A DNA stretch of 21,096 nt from JAYWAM01 sp043782425 (GCA_043782425.1 JAYWAM010000371.1:1-21096), one strand, 5' to 3'. Shown: positions 1 through 8,900, numbered from the stretch's first letter. The notes: generated by a model not told the origin, from the letters alone. Numbers and translations: made by a program.

Positions 1-163
1 AGGAGCCTGTCGGACTTAAAGAATCGTAGCGAAAAAATAGCTGAGCGAGAACAGAATTTGATTATTTTTTCGGCAATAGTCTTTCCTATTGCTGAAAAAT
101 AAGCGAATTATGGGCCGCTCAGGTATTTTTGCAGCCGATTCCCTTTAAGTCCGACAGGCTCCT
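1..163. repeat. Long palindromic MITE-like / fold-back element
   Basis: The first 21 bases (AGGAGCCTGTCGGACTT...) are the exact reverse complement of 143-163. The symmetry continues inward: AATCG pairs with CGATT, CTGAGCG with CGCTCAG, and a near-perfect 15-base stem (about 66-80 against 87-101) closes on a six-base loop near 81-86. The whole 163 bases can therefore fold into one imperfect hairpin. There is no ORF inside it. The right end is followed by CTAGG in the reading ...GGCTCCTAGGG, and the left end starts AGGAGCC, so a CTAG target or duplication is possible; the left flank is outside the window. This fits a non-autonomous miniature element mobilised by a transposase encoded elsewhere. 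The family is not identified. Because it lies 13 bases past the aroC stop codon, its hairpin could also end or stabilise aroC mRNA. Confidence 0.8.
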
Positions 164-176
164 AGGGCGCGGTAGA

Positions 177-1340
177 TCAGGCCTCGTCGGGATCGGGATT
201 ATCGAGCGCAGTGGAAGTCTTTAAATCCGCTATCGCGTCACGCGACGCCTGTGCGGGAATTTTCGGTGTGGCGCACACGACATCAGCGTTTTGTGCACGC
301 TGGCGCAGCGCATGATCCATCAACACTATCGCCAGCATCGCTTCGGCGATGGGCGTGGCGCGGATACCGACACACGGATCGTGCCGCCCGTGGGTGTTGA
401 TGACCACTGCCTCACCTTGTAGATTCACCGTGTGGCGATCCAGGCGGATGCTAGAGGTCGGCTTGATGGCGATCGAAACCGTGATGTCCTGTCCGCTGGA
501 TATACCGCCTAGAATGCCGCCGGCATTGTTAGAGACAAATCCTTGCGGCGTGATTTCGTCGGAATGCTGCGTGCCCAGTTGTTCGACCGACGCAAAACCC
601 GCGCCGATCTCAACGCCCTTGACCGCATTGATACCCATCATCGCATGGGCGATGTCGGCATCGAGCCGGTCATAAAGCGGCTCGCCCAGGCCCGCGGGGA
701 TGCCGCTTGCCACCACATTGATACGAGCGCCGCAGCTTTCGCCCGATTTGCGCAGCTTGTCCATGAAGCGTTCGAGCTCAGGCACGACGGCGTTGTCGGG
801 CACGAAGAACGGATTGGCGCCAACGTCGTCCCAATTCTTCAGCGCAATTTTGTGCGGCCCGATCTGCGTCAGATAGCCGCGAATCACGACGCCGTATTTT
901 TCGTGCAACCATTTTTTGGCGATGGCGCCTGCCGCCACCGCAGGCGCGGTGAGACGCGCCGAGGAGCGCCCGCCGCCGCGATAATCGCGCACACCGTATT
1001 TTTGCAGATAGGTGTAGTCGGCGTGTCCGGGGCGAAAGCTCTCCGCGATATTCGAGTAATCCTTGCTGCGCTGGTCTTCGTTGCGTATCAAAAGCGCGAT
1101 GGGCGTGCCGGTCGTCCTGCCTTTAAATACTCCGGAAAGAATTTCCACCTTGTCGCCTTCGTGGCGCTGCGTAACATGACGCGACGTGCCGGGCTTGCGC
1201 CGGTCAAGATCGATCTGGATGTCGGCGTCGCTTAACGTCATGCCAGCAGGACAGCCGTCCACCACGCAGCCGATGGCCGGGCCGTGGGATTCACCGAAAG
1301 TGGTAACGGCAAATAGCGTGCCGAGAGTGCTGCCTGACAT
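177..1340 (-). CDS. aroC: Chorismate synthase
   Basis: The enzyme converts 5-enolpyruvylshikimate-3-phosphate to chorismate in the cytoplasm, the last step of the shikimate pathway, using reduced FMN. The protein is 387 residues. Family signatures are clear: TTFGESHG at residues 13-20, DLDRRKPG, FRPGHADYTY, YRGGGRSSAR, GISSGQDI, and HGRHDPCVGIRA followed by PIAEAMLAIVLMDH. The start at 1340 is chosen because MSGSTLGTLFAVTTFGESHG matches the usual N-terminus; an upstream in-frame start at 1391 would add 17 unconserved residues. No strong Shine-Dalgarno is visible before either. The C-terminus after RQRAQNADV is about 25 residues longer than in the E. coli enzyme. The gene is single, with the palindromic element at its 3' side and a divergent copper locus at its 5' side. 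Confidence 0.97.
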   Translation of the reverse strand: MSGSTLGTLFAVTTFGESHGPAIGCVVDGCPAGMTLSDADIQIDLDRRKPGTSRHVTQRHEGDKVEILSGVFKGRTTGTPIALLIRNEDQRSKDYSNIAESFRPGHADYTYLQKYGVRDYRGGGRSSARLTAPAVAAGAIAKKWLHEKYGVVIRGYLTQIGPHKIALKNWDDVGANPFFVPDNAVVPELERFMDKLRKSGESCGARINVVASGIPAGLGEPLYDRLDADIAHAMMGINAVKGVEIGAGFASVEQLGTQHSDEITPQGFVSNNAGGILGGISSGQDITVSIAIKPTSSIRLDRHTVNLQGEAVVINTHGRHDPCVGIRATPIAEAMLAIVLMDHALRQRAQNADVVCATPKIPAQASRDAIADLKTSTALDNPDPDEA

Positions 1341-1638
1341 GAGTGGAATGTAAAAAGAAAAGTGCAGTGGAATTGAAGCGCAGTTTAGCACGCCAGCCGA
1401 AAGCGGAAATGCGCCGCAAAAGAAAACAATGCACCGTATTAGGGCTTAGAGATGCTGCAAGCACCACATCACGCGCAACATATAAATACTGATAAAACTG
1501 ATTGACATAAGCTGCCTGCTGCTTTAATGTCCAGAAGGTTGGGCTTTGAAGTTGCTTTAATTTCACATTTCCAATTGCACACTCTCCTATATCAGCATTT
1601 TTAACGCGAGCTTAAATAAAGTCGCGCGCATTTGATTA

Positions 1639-1667
1639 TTGTCGCGGGGATTCCCTCGACCTATTAT
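1639..1667 (+). promoter_or_regulatory. Candidate sigma-70 promoter of the oxidase pair
   Basis: TTGTCG (1639-1644) and TATTAT (1662-1667) are separated by 17 bases and resemble -35 and -10 boxes with four and five matches to consensus. Transcription would begin near 1674, leaving only a few bases before the Shine-Dalgarno at 1678, which is short. This is a pattern match only. Confidence 0.3.
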
Positions 1668-1677
1668 TCATCTGATT

Positions 1678-1683
1678 GAGGAG
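1678..1683 (+). promoter_or_regulatory. Ribosome binding site GAGGAG deciding the start at 1694
   Basis: GAGGAG lies 10 bases before the ATG at 1694. It supports MERRDFLKAG as the true N-terminus rather than an upstream TTG at 1676, which would lie on the site itself. Confidence 0.7.
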
Positions 1684-1693
1684 TTTTTGCATT

Positions 1694-2719
1694 ATGGAAA
1701 GACGAGATTTTCTTAAAGCAGGCGGCGCCGGTCTCGCAAGCACTATTGCGGGTTCGGGAATGTTGACGTGGACGACGCGATCCGAGGCGGCGACCATTTC
1801 TACCAACCTAACTGCGGTGAAAGGGGTCGTTACTTTAGTCGATGGCTCCACAACGCAGCTATTTTCCTACAGTTCTAGCACCGCACCGATGGTGCCGGGG
1901 CCGCTGATTGTTTGCCAGGTCGGCGATTCCATACAGTTGTCACTCAAAAATACGCTCTCTACGCCGGTCAAGTTTGTGCTTGGGCGAACCAGTGTCTCCT
2001 TGACGGTTGCGGCGGGCCAAACCCAGGCTCTATTGTTCAGCGCTCCTGCGCCAGGCACCTATCTTTACTACGACGACCAAAATAATGGTGTTAACCGCAT
2101 CATGGGTCTGCATGGCGCCTTAGTCGTTATGCCGCTGGGAAATAAAACCCAATCGTTTACCGGCGCACCTGCTTTCGTTCGTCAGTATCGATGGGTCATC
2201 AGCAACGTCGATACCGCATGGGCGAGCCTGGTTAAAACCAACGGCGATGCTTATGTATCAAGCATCGTTCCGTCCACCTTTATGCCGCGTTATTTCTTGC
2301 TGAACGGTAATAGTTTCGAAAATACACACGAAGCCAATACCGCCCTGGCTGGTAAATATAATGACGCTTGCCTGGTGCGTATCCTGAATGGCGGCGGAAT
2401 GGTGCATTCCCCGCACTTTCATGCCAATCACGTCAATATTATTTCGTCCAATGGCGTCAACACCCCCAGCGGCAGAATTAAAGACGTGGTTTCGATGTTC
2501 CCTCTGGATGTGAAAGATGTGTTGTTCCCATTCAAGGCGCCGCCTGATGCTTACCCCGCAGCCAGCGGCACGCAGACTTATCCTATGCATTGCCACTCCG
2601 AGATGTCACAGACAGCAGGCGGCGGATTGTATCCGCATGGGCTACATACGCAGATCGCGTACGGCGCCCCTCCAGCCGCCGAGTCTGATCTGCAAAAAGC
2701 TGTAGCGTTGCTGCCTTAA
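1694..2719 (+). CDS. Tat-exported multicopper oxidase-like protein, N-terminal copper ligands lost
   Basis: The protein is 341 residues. The N-terminus MERRDFLKAG is a twin-arginine signal, with a hydrophobic stretch and probable cleavage near residue 33 (SEAA). Residues about 35-148 form a cupredoxin domain of multicopper oxidase type (VPGPLIVCQVGDSI; APAPGTYLYYDDQN; RIMGLHGALVV). The usual HWHG and HxH ligand sites there read VLGR and YDD, so it should not bind copper. Residues about 160-325 form a second cupredoxin domain with H238-S-P-H241-F-H243-A-N-H246 and H299-C300-H301, then M304, H315 and H318, like the C-terminal motifs of multicopper oxidases. It is followed 48 bases later by a partner with the opposite ligand pattern. 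A periplasmic role in copper oxidation or binding is inferred. The substrate is unknown, and electron transfer to oxygen is not assured by this chain alone. Confidence 0.85.
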   Translation: MERRDFLKAGGAGLASTIAGSGMLTWTTRSEAATISTNLTAVKGVVTLVDGSTTQLFSYSSSTAPMVPGPLIVCQVGDSIQLSLKNTLSTPVKFVLGRTSVSLTVAAGQTQALLFSAPAPGTYLYYDDQNNGVNRIMGLHGALVVMPLGNKTQSFTGAPAFVRQYRWVISNVDTAWASLVKTNGDAYVSSIVPSTFMPRYFLLNGNSFENTHEANTALAGKYNDACLVRILNGGGMVHSPHFHANHVNIISSNGVNTPSGRIKDVVSMFPLDVKDVLFPFKAPPDAYPAASGTQTYPMHCHSEMSQTAGGGLYPHGLHTQIAYGAPPAAESDLQKAVALLP

Positions 2720-2767
2720 AACGCAGTCACCTGAATCACTACTTTACTGACAATAGGAGCAACAATT

Positions 2768-3757
2768 ATGGGAATGGGAATGGCAAATTGCCCAGCGGGC
2801 ATTCAAGGAAATTGCGGGCTTAATCCGGCGGCGCCGGCAACGCCACCGGGCACGGCAAACAAGACGTTTAACCGTGCAACCTTCATGGGAGCTAACCAGG
2901 TAATCAATGGCGTTAACGTCAATATATTTGGCTTTACCAATGCAGACATGGGCGGCATGGCGCCGCAGCGTTTTCCGGCGCCTCTGATCCGCGTGAATCA
3001 AGGCGACATTGTGCACACCGTGTTGAATGTCATGATGGGCATGCATACGATACATCATCATGGGATCGAACCCACGACCCATGAAGATGGTGTAGGCCAC
3101 TACTCATTCGACGTGCAAGGGCAATATACCTATCAATGGAAGGCATCGCAGGCCGGCACCTATTTTTATCACTGCCACGTCAACACCGTGCTGCATGTGG
3201 AAATGGGGATGTACGGCGCACTGATTGTTGATCCGACAACCGGTCCGGGAACCGCCTTCAATGGCGGCCCTGCTTACAATGTCGAAGCTATTTGGGCGGT
3301 GGATGACATCGATAATACCTGGCATTGCAAACCGTGGGATGCCGCTTTGTGCGGCGGTGATGCGGGCTTCAATAATTTCAACCCAACGATATTTTGCATT
3401 AACGGGTTGGGAGCCGATCTGACTCAAACGGACCCAAGTGTCGCCATCAGCATGACCAAGGGTCAAACCACATTGTTACGCTATATCGCGGCGGCGTATG
3501 TACCGCAGCGCGTGACGTTTAATGCAGGTTTGGGTCCGATTAAGATCATTGCGGAAGATGGGCGTCCTTATGCCACAGCCGTAACTTTGGCAGCGGGCTC
3601 ATCGGTCTTGATGACGGCGGCGGAGCGTTATGAGTTCATGTTTACGCCTACCAGTAGCGGCACGTTTCCGATTACCGTCAAGTTCTATAACTATCGTGCG
3701 GCGAACGGCACTTTAGCTCAGATCGGGAGTATTGGCTCGGTAGTTAAGGTAGCCTAA
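2768..3757 (+). CDS. Multicopper oxidase-like protein (two cupredoxin domains, Met-rich, no signal peptide)
   Basis: The protein is 329 residues, started by ATG after AGGAG at 2755-2759. Domain 1 (about 35-155) carries H93-T-I-H96-H97-H98-G, then H105 and H111, and GTYFYH135-C136-H137 with H143, M146 and M148 in HVEMGMYGALIV, a complete type-1-like set next to a type 2/3-like HxHG motif. Domain 2 (about 165-329) has the fold signature of a middle domain (IIAEDGRPY; TAAERYEFMF) but no copper ligands. The N-terminus MGMGMANCPAG has no Sec or Tat signal, although its fold and neighbours imply periplasmic action, so piggy-back export with the upstream Tat protein is possible. Many Met residues (MGMGM, DMGGM, NVMMGMH) suggest Cu(I) handling. 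A two-domain laccase or nitrite-reductase-like protein is the alternative reading. A terminator follows directly. Confidence 0.85.
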   Translation: MGMGMANCPAGIQGNCGLNPAAPATPPGTANKTFNRATFMGANQVINGVNVNIFGFTNADMGGMAPQRFPAPLIRVNQGDIVHTVLNVMMGMHTIHHHGIEPTTHEDGVGHYSFDVQGQYTYQWKASQAGTYFYHCHVNTVLHVEMGMYGALIVDPTTGPGTAFNGGPAYNVEAIWAVDDIDNTWHCKPWDAALCGGDAGFNNFNPTIFCINGLGADLTQTDPSVAISMTKGQTTLLRYIAAAYVPQRVTFNAGLGPIKIIAEDGRPYATAVTLAAGSSVLMTAAERYEFMFTPTSSGTFPITVKFYNYRAANGTLAQIGSIGSVVKVA

Positions 3758-3763
3758 ATGGGG

Positions 3764-3789
3764 AAAAGGTCGCATCACGCGGCCTTTTT
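3764..3789 (+). terminator. Rho-independent terminator after the oxidase pair
   Basis: AAAAGGTCGC (3764-3773) and GCGGCCTTTT (from 3779) form a 10-base stem with one G-T pair around a five-base loop, followed by a T run ending at 3789. It lies seven bases after the stop codon of the second oxidase gene and so closes a two-gene transcript. Confidence 0.85.
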
Positions 3790-3822
3790 CTTTCACCGGC
3801 TCATAGAAGGAATCATATATCC

Positions 3823-4566
3823 GTGCGTAGCTTAAAATGGATTGTCAGTGTTTGCTTATTTGCATTTTCACCATTGCTGTATGCGGCAGCGACCAATGTT
3901 GTACCCTCCCCCATAGATAAAGCCTTGTTCGATGCGGTGGGCACGGGAAATATCAGCGCAGCCAGCAGCCTGCTAGCCCAAGGCGCGAATATCAATGCAA
4001 AAGAGCGGCCGTGGGGATTGACGCCATTGTTAATAGCCCCCGACGTGAGCCGCGAAATGGTGCATTTTTTGCTCGAGCAGGGCGCTGATGTCAACGCGGC
4101 AGACCGAGAAGGAATCACGGTGCTGATGCGCGCGGTGCATAGCCGGGATGCGGAAAATGTAAAAGAAGTTCTCAATTTTCTGCCAAAGTTAGAAGCGAAA
4201 GGTACGTGGAATAACACGGCTTTAACCTATGCCGTTGTGCAAGGCAATCCGAATATGGTTAAGGCCCTCATAGATGCCGGGGCAGATTTAAGCACCGTGC
4301 GCGCCGACGGCATGACGCCACTCGATATAGCCAGGCGACGCTTGATGCAAGCGCTAAACCTTAGTGATGAAGAGCCGACGTTGCCTCACAATAGTGTTGC
4401 GGCAAGCCAACACCCTGGCTTCAGTATGACGCACGATGCGCCTAAAGCCGCCATCGTTGACGACTCAAAGGCTGTGCTGGCTCTGCTGAAACAGGCAGGC
4501 GCTCAGGCTGGGTTTGGCGCAGGCGAGAATACGAGTGTAATGCAGCATCGATCTCGCGAAGAGTAG
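3823..4566 (+). CDS. Secreted ankyrin-repeat protein
   Basis: The protein is 247 residues, starting at GTG with AGAAGGAA about ten bases upstream. MRSLKWIVSVCLFAFSPLLY followed by AAATN is a Sec signal peptide (cleavage near 22), so it should be periplasmic or exported. Ankyrin repeats run from about 30 to 175: units centred on ALFDAVGTGN/LLAQGANINA, PLLIAPD/LLEQGADVNA, VLMRAVHSRD, and ALTYAVVQGN/LIDAGADLST, then TPLDIARRR. The helix expected to finish the last unit (SKAVLALLKQAGAQ, about 215-228) is separated from it by a roughly 45-residue insert rich in Pro, His and Ser. Such proteins bind partners rather than catalyse. Its place between the oxidase pair and the efflux pump suggests a scaffold or protective role in the copper system, which is inference. 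A terminator separates it from the oxidase genes. Confidence 0.85.
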   Translation: MRSLKWIVSVCLFAFSPLLYAAATNVVPSPIDKALFDAVGTGNISAASSLLAQGANINAKERPWGLTPLLIAPDVSREMVHFLLEQGADVNAADREGITVLMRAVHSRDAENVKEVLNFLPKLEAKGTWNNTALTYAVVQGNPNMVKALIDAGADLSTVRADGMTPLDIARRRLMQALNLSDEEPTLPHNSVAASQHPGFSMTHDAPKAAIVDDSKAVLALLKQAGAQAGFGAGENTSVMQHRSREE

Positions 4567-4648
4567 GTCGCGTTATATTAATATGCATCTTGAGTTGCTC
4601 ACAGGCGGATAAAAGTACGCCGTTGCGCGGCATTATTTATTCGTAATT

Positions 4649-5989
4649 ATGAAACGTATCCTCTTTTTTTCGGTTTTGATTTCAGTCGCTCTCGGCGCCG
4701 GTTACTGGCTTGGACAGCGGATACAGCCTCAAGCGCGTCAGACCGATACGATCGCAGCCGCGAGTCAAACATTTGTTTGCCCCATGCACTCGCATATCGC
4801 GCAGGATATTCCGGGAACGTGCCCGATTTGCGGCATGGAGCTCGTATCAATGAGCGCAAACCAGCGCGCCAAGGCGAAACAGATACAAGTCGATACTGCT
4901 ACCCAGCAGCGCCTCGGCGTGCGCCTCGCCGACGCAGAACAAACCCGGCTTACGCAGACTATTCACACCTACGCCACGCTCATGCTCGATGAAAGCACGC
5001 TGACTCGCGTAACGCCGACCATGGATGGCGTGCTCGTCAAATTGTACGCATCACGCCCAGGCCAGCGGCTGGCAGCCGGCGCGGTGCTCTACGAAATCTA
5101 TTCAGAGGGATTGTTGCAACACCAAAACGAATATCTGGATTTTCTCAAGCGTCTCAGCCTGCACCGCAAGAGTGAGGAACGGATGCAGGCGCAAAACCAG
5201 AAGGATCTGGAAAATGCGCATAAGCAAGAAGCCGCTGTACGCAAGCAAATAGAACTGGATATTCGTCAGCGTGAAGAGCAATCAGCGACCATGCTCGTTC
5301 CAATTCAGCGCGATGGCGAGCGTCTAACAACGCGCCTGAAATATGCGGGTTTCACCGATACCATGCTGCGTAACCTGGCGCAGACCCAGCAAGCGCTGAG
5401 TGTGGTGCCGGTGCGTGCGCAGCGAAATTGCGTGGTAAAAGAGGTGAGCGCCCGTGCCGGTATGACGATCAGCGCCATGAACGAAATTGTGACCTGCGTG
5501 GATACAGCGCACGCCTGGCTGGAAGTGGCGTTGTATACAGATCATGCACAAGCAGTGCGGGCAGGTGATCCATTCACTGCGCGCTTCGATGACGGCAGTG
5601 AAATCACTGGACGACTCAACGGGCTTAGCCCGATTGTGGATTCCGGCACGCGTACACTACGCGCGCGTATTCCGATCAGCTTAACGGGTAGTACGCCGCT
5701 CGGCAGCTATGCCTCAGTTACAATCCAGGCCGCGCCCCACGAAGTATTAAGTGTTCCCGCCGGTGCGGTGCTGCGCACCGGGCATGGCGATTTCGTTTTA
5801 CGCGCCTTGGGTCAGGGGCATTTCACACAGGTCAAAGTGCAGACCGGCATCGAAAGCGAGGATCGTATCGCCATTAGCGACGGACTCAGTAAGGGTGATC
5901 AAGTAGTAGTCAATGGCCAATTCCTGCTCGACGCGGCGGCGTCCATCGCCGACGCTGCATACCGCTTTAGCAGTGAGCGGCAACAGTAA
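4649..5989 (+). CDS. cusB: Efflux RND periplasmic adaptor, Cu/Ag type (CusB-like) with heavy-metal-binding domain
   Basis: This 446-residue protein is the membrane-fusion subunit linking the inner-membrane RND pump to an outer-membrane channel. Residues 4-22 are a signal anchor. Residues 42-66 are a heavy-metal-binding domain with C44-P-M46-H47-S-H49 and C58-P-I-C61-G-M63. Then come beta-barrel and lipoyl portions (TPTMDGVLVKLYASRPGQRLAAGAVLYEI), a charged coiled-coil hairpin at about 155-220, the second lipoyl half (VVKEVSARAGMTISAMNEIVTCVD) and a C-terminal membrane-proximal domain (LSVPAGAVLRTGHGDFVL; ISDGLSKGDQVVVNGQFLLDAAAS). It is the first gene of a cusBA pair. The outer-membrane CusC and the chaperone CusF are absent here. 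No strong ribosome site precedes the ATG. Confidence 0.9.
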   Translation: MKRILFFSVLISVALGAGYWLGQRIQPQARQTDTIAAASQTFVCPMHSHIAQDIPGTCPICGMELVSMSANQRAKAKQIQVDTATQQRLGVRLADAEQTRLTQTIHTYATLMLDESTLTRVTPTMDGVLVKLYASRPGQRLAAGAVLYEIYSEGLLQHQNEYLDFLKRLSLHRKSEERMQAQNQKDLENAHKQEAAVRKQIELDIRQREEQSATMLVPIQRDGERLTTRLKYAGFTDTMLRNLAQTQQALSVVPVRAQRNCVVKEVSARAGMTISAMNEIVTCVDTAHAWLEVALYTDHAQAVRAGDPFTARFDDGSEITGRLNGLSPIVDSGTRTLRARIPISLTGSTPLGSYASVTIQAAPHEVLSVPAGAVLRTGHGDFVLRALGQGHFTQVKVQTGIESEDRIAISDGLSKGDQVVVNGQFLLDAAASIADAAYRFSSERQQ

Positions 5990-5991
5990 GG
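5987..5991 (+). promoter_or_regulatory. Ribosome binding site TAAGG overlapping the cusB stop codon
   Basis: TAAGG includes the TAA stop of cusB and lies five bases before TTG at 5997. No ATG is suitably placed; the nearest, at 5913, is 77 bases inside cusB. Translation of the pump is therefore probably coupled to cusB termination. Confidence 0.5.
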
Positions 5992-5996
5992 TCTTG

Positions 5997-8900
5997 TTGA
6001 TAGCGCGTCTTATTGGCTGGTCTTTACGCCACCGCAGCCTGGTCCTGCTCGCCAGTATTGTTATCACCAGCGGCGGTATTTTCAGTTTAAGCCAGGTGGC
6101 GTTGGATGCCCTCCCCGATCTTTCCGAAGTACAGGTGATTGTCAAAACGCCGTATCCCGGCCAGCCGCCGCAAGTGGTGGAAGAGCAAATCACCTATCCC
6201 CTCACCACGGCCCTGCTCTCGGTACCGGGAACGCGCGCCGTGCGCGGCTTTTCCATGTTCGGCGAATCGTTCATCTATATTATTTTCCGCGACGGCGCCG
6301 ATCCTTATTGGGCGCGTTCACGCGTGCTCGAATATCTGTCGCAGGCTGCGTCGCGCTTACCGCCCGGGGTGACGCCAACCCTCGGACCGGATGCATCCAG
6401 CGTGGGTTGGGTGTTCCAATATGCGTTGGTAGATCGCAGCGGTAAACACGACACATTTGAATTGCGCGCGCTGCAGGATTTTTTTCTGAAGTACGAATTA
6501 CAGAGTGTGCCGGGTGTGGCCGAAGTGGCGACCGTGGGCGGCGCAGCCAAGCAGTTTCAGATTGAGCTCGATCCCAATCGCATCGCCGCCTATGGGTTAA
6601 GCTTCGAGCGCGTGGCCGAAGCACTGCGCAACGCCAATCAATCCGGCGGCGGCTCGGTGGTCGAAATGGCGCGCAGCGAATATATGGTGCGCGCGCAGGG
6701 CTATGTGAAATCGCTGGCCGATCTGCGCCAAGTAGTGGTCGGGCAGGATGCGCAGGGATATCCGCTGCGTTTGGCGCAAGTGGCGCAGATTCAAATCGGT
6801 CCTGAGGCGCGGCGCGGCGCCACTGACTTTAATGGCGAAGGCGAGGCGACAGGCGGCATTATCATAATGCGTTATGGCCATAACGCACTCGATACCATCG
6901 CCGCGGTGAAATCACGCCTGGAGACACTGCGCGCGGGATTGCCGACTGGTGTGGAGGTGGTTGTCACTTATGATCGCTCCAGTCTCATTTGGCGTGCGAT
7001 ACTCAATCTGCGCGAGAAATTGGTTGTTGAGTGTCTAGCAGTCGCCTTGGTGTGTTTACTTTTCTTATTTCATTTGCGTTCTGCTCTGGTTGCGGTAGTC
7101 ACCTTGCCGCTGGGCATCCTCGCCGCTTTCTGGGTGATGCAATTGCAGGGTGTAAACGCAAACATCATGTCACTCGGCGGCATCGCGATCGCCATCGGCG
7201 CGATGGTGGATGCGGCAGTGGTAATGATAGAAAATATGCATAAACATCTGGAGCGCGCCGCACCCAATGCGGATTACTGGGAAGTGGTGCACACAGCGTC
7301 AATTGAAGTAGGGCCTGCGTTGTTCTTTTCCTTGCTGGTGATTATGGTGTCGTTCTTGCCGGTATTCGCCTTGACCGGCCAGGAAGGCAAATTGTTTACG
7401 CCCTTGGCCTACACCAAGACTTACGCCATGGCGGCGGCGGCAGGCCTGGCGGTTACCTTGACGCCGGTATTGATGGGTTATTTCATACGCGGTCGCATTC
7501 GGCGCGAGACGCAGAATCCACTCAACCGCTGGCTACTCGCCCTGTATCAGCCTGCGTTATTGTGGGCCTTGGCGCACCGCCGTGAAACGTTACTTTTCGC
7601 GGTGCTGTGTTTGCTGAGCACTGCGTGGCCCCTCGCAAATCTAGGTAGCGAATTTATGCCGCCATTGAACGAAGGTGATATTCTCTACATGCCGACTACG
7701 GTACCCGGTATCTCTATCGATGAAGCTGCGAATCTGTTACAAATTACTGATCGCTTGATTCGCACCGTGCCTGAAGTTGAGCAAGTATTTGGTAAGGCCG
7801 GACGCGCTGAAACCGCCACCGATCCCGCGCCCTTGTCGATGCTTGAGACGACAATTCTGCTTAAGCCGCGCGCGCAATGGACGCATGGCGTGACTATCGA
7901 CGATGTTATCCATAAGCTCGATTCCGCCGTGCAATTGCCCGGGCTCACCAATGCCTGGGGGTTTCCCATCCGCACGCGCATCGATATGCTCTCCACCGGC
8001 ATCCGTACTGTGCTCGGTATTAAGGTCACCGGCCCCGATCTTCCCGGCATCAGCAGCGCCGCGCAAGATATCGAGGCCGCACTCAAAAATGTTCCCGGCA
8101 CGCGCGCAGTATTCGCCGAGCGCGTGGCCAGCGGACGCTACATCGATATCGAGATTGATCGTTTACAAGCGGCGCGTTATGGTGTGAATCCGGGTGAGGT
8201 AAAAAAGTGGGTGGAAAGCGCAATCGGCGGCGAGACTGTGACGACGGTCATCGATGGACGCGAGCGCTATTCGATAAACTTGCGTTACCCGCGCGCGTTT
8301 CGTGCATCGCTGCAAGCCATCGCGCAGGCGCGTGTCGTCGCACCGAATGGCGCGCATATTCCACTTGGCGCACTCGCCAAACTCTCCGTTATCGATGGTC
8401 CGACGGAAATAAAGAGCGAGAACGGGCGGCTCATTGGATACGTATTCGTGGATCTCGTCACACGCGACATCGGCGGCTATGTCGCGCGCGCCAATACCGC
8501 CATTGCACAGCAGGTGAAATTTGCTCCCGGTTATGCGCTGGTCTGGTCCGGCCAGTTTGCTGAGTTGACACGCGCCAAACAAAAATTAATGTGGGTCATT
8601 CCTGCGACATTAGTGCTGGTGCTGCTTTTGCTCTATGGATATTTTCGCCAATTCAATAAAGCAGTTTTGATTTTAAGCGTCATACCCTTCGCCTTGATAG
8701 GCGGCATTTGGCTGGTATACGCCTTAGGTTATCAATTTTCGGTAGCGGTTGCGGTGGGTTTTATTGCGCTCGCGGGTGTCGCCGCAGAATTCGGGGTGGT
8801 GATGCTGTTATATATCGATCAAGCACTCGCCAAGCAAACTGCGCCGCTGACATCCAGTGTGATACGTGCCGCTGTCATCGAAGGCGCACTCACCCGCATC

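Larger units (their letters stand above)
1341..1693. other. Intergenic region between divergent aroC and copper locus
   Basis: These 353 bases separate two divergently transcribed units, so promoters for both should lie here. I see no credible gene; the open frames here have no family resemblance or ribosome site. The stretch is AT-richer than its flanks. A TTGACA at 1502-1507 followed by TTTAAT at 1523-1528 resembles a sigma-70 pair but with a short 15-base spacer. A better placed candidate near 1639-1667 is listed separately. No CueR- or CusR-type operator was recognised by eye. Confidence 0.5.

Noticed and set aside
543..1235. Open frame opposite aroC, 230 codons
   Set aside because: It is the antisense of a highly conserved gene, Arg/Ala/His-rich, without ribosome site or family resemblance.
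1341..1391. Upstream start of aroC at 1391
   Set aside because: It adds 17 residues not seen in chorismate synthases; MSGSTLGTLFAVTTFGESHG at 1340 is the standard beginning.
1694..3757. The two oxidase genes as one multicopper oxidase gene broken by a mutation
   Set aside because: Each gene has its own ribosome site, start and stop, they are 48 bases apart, and the domain order is wrong for a simple break: the C-terminal-type motifs come first and the N-terminal-type motifs second.
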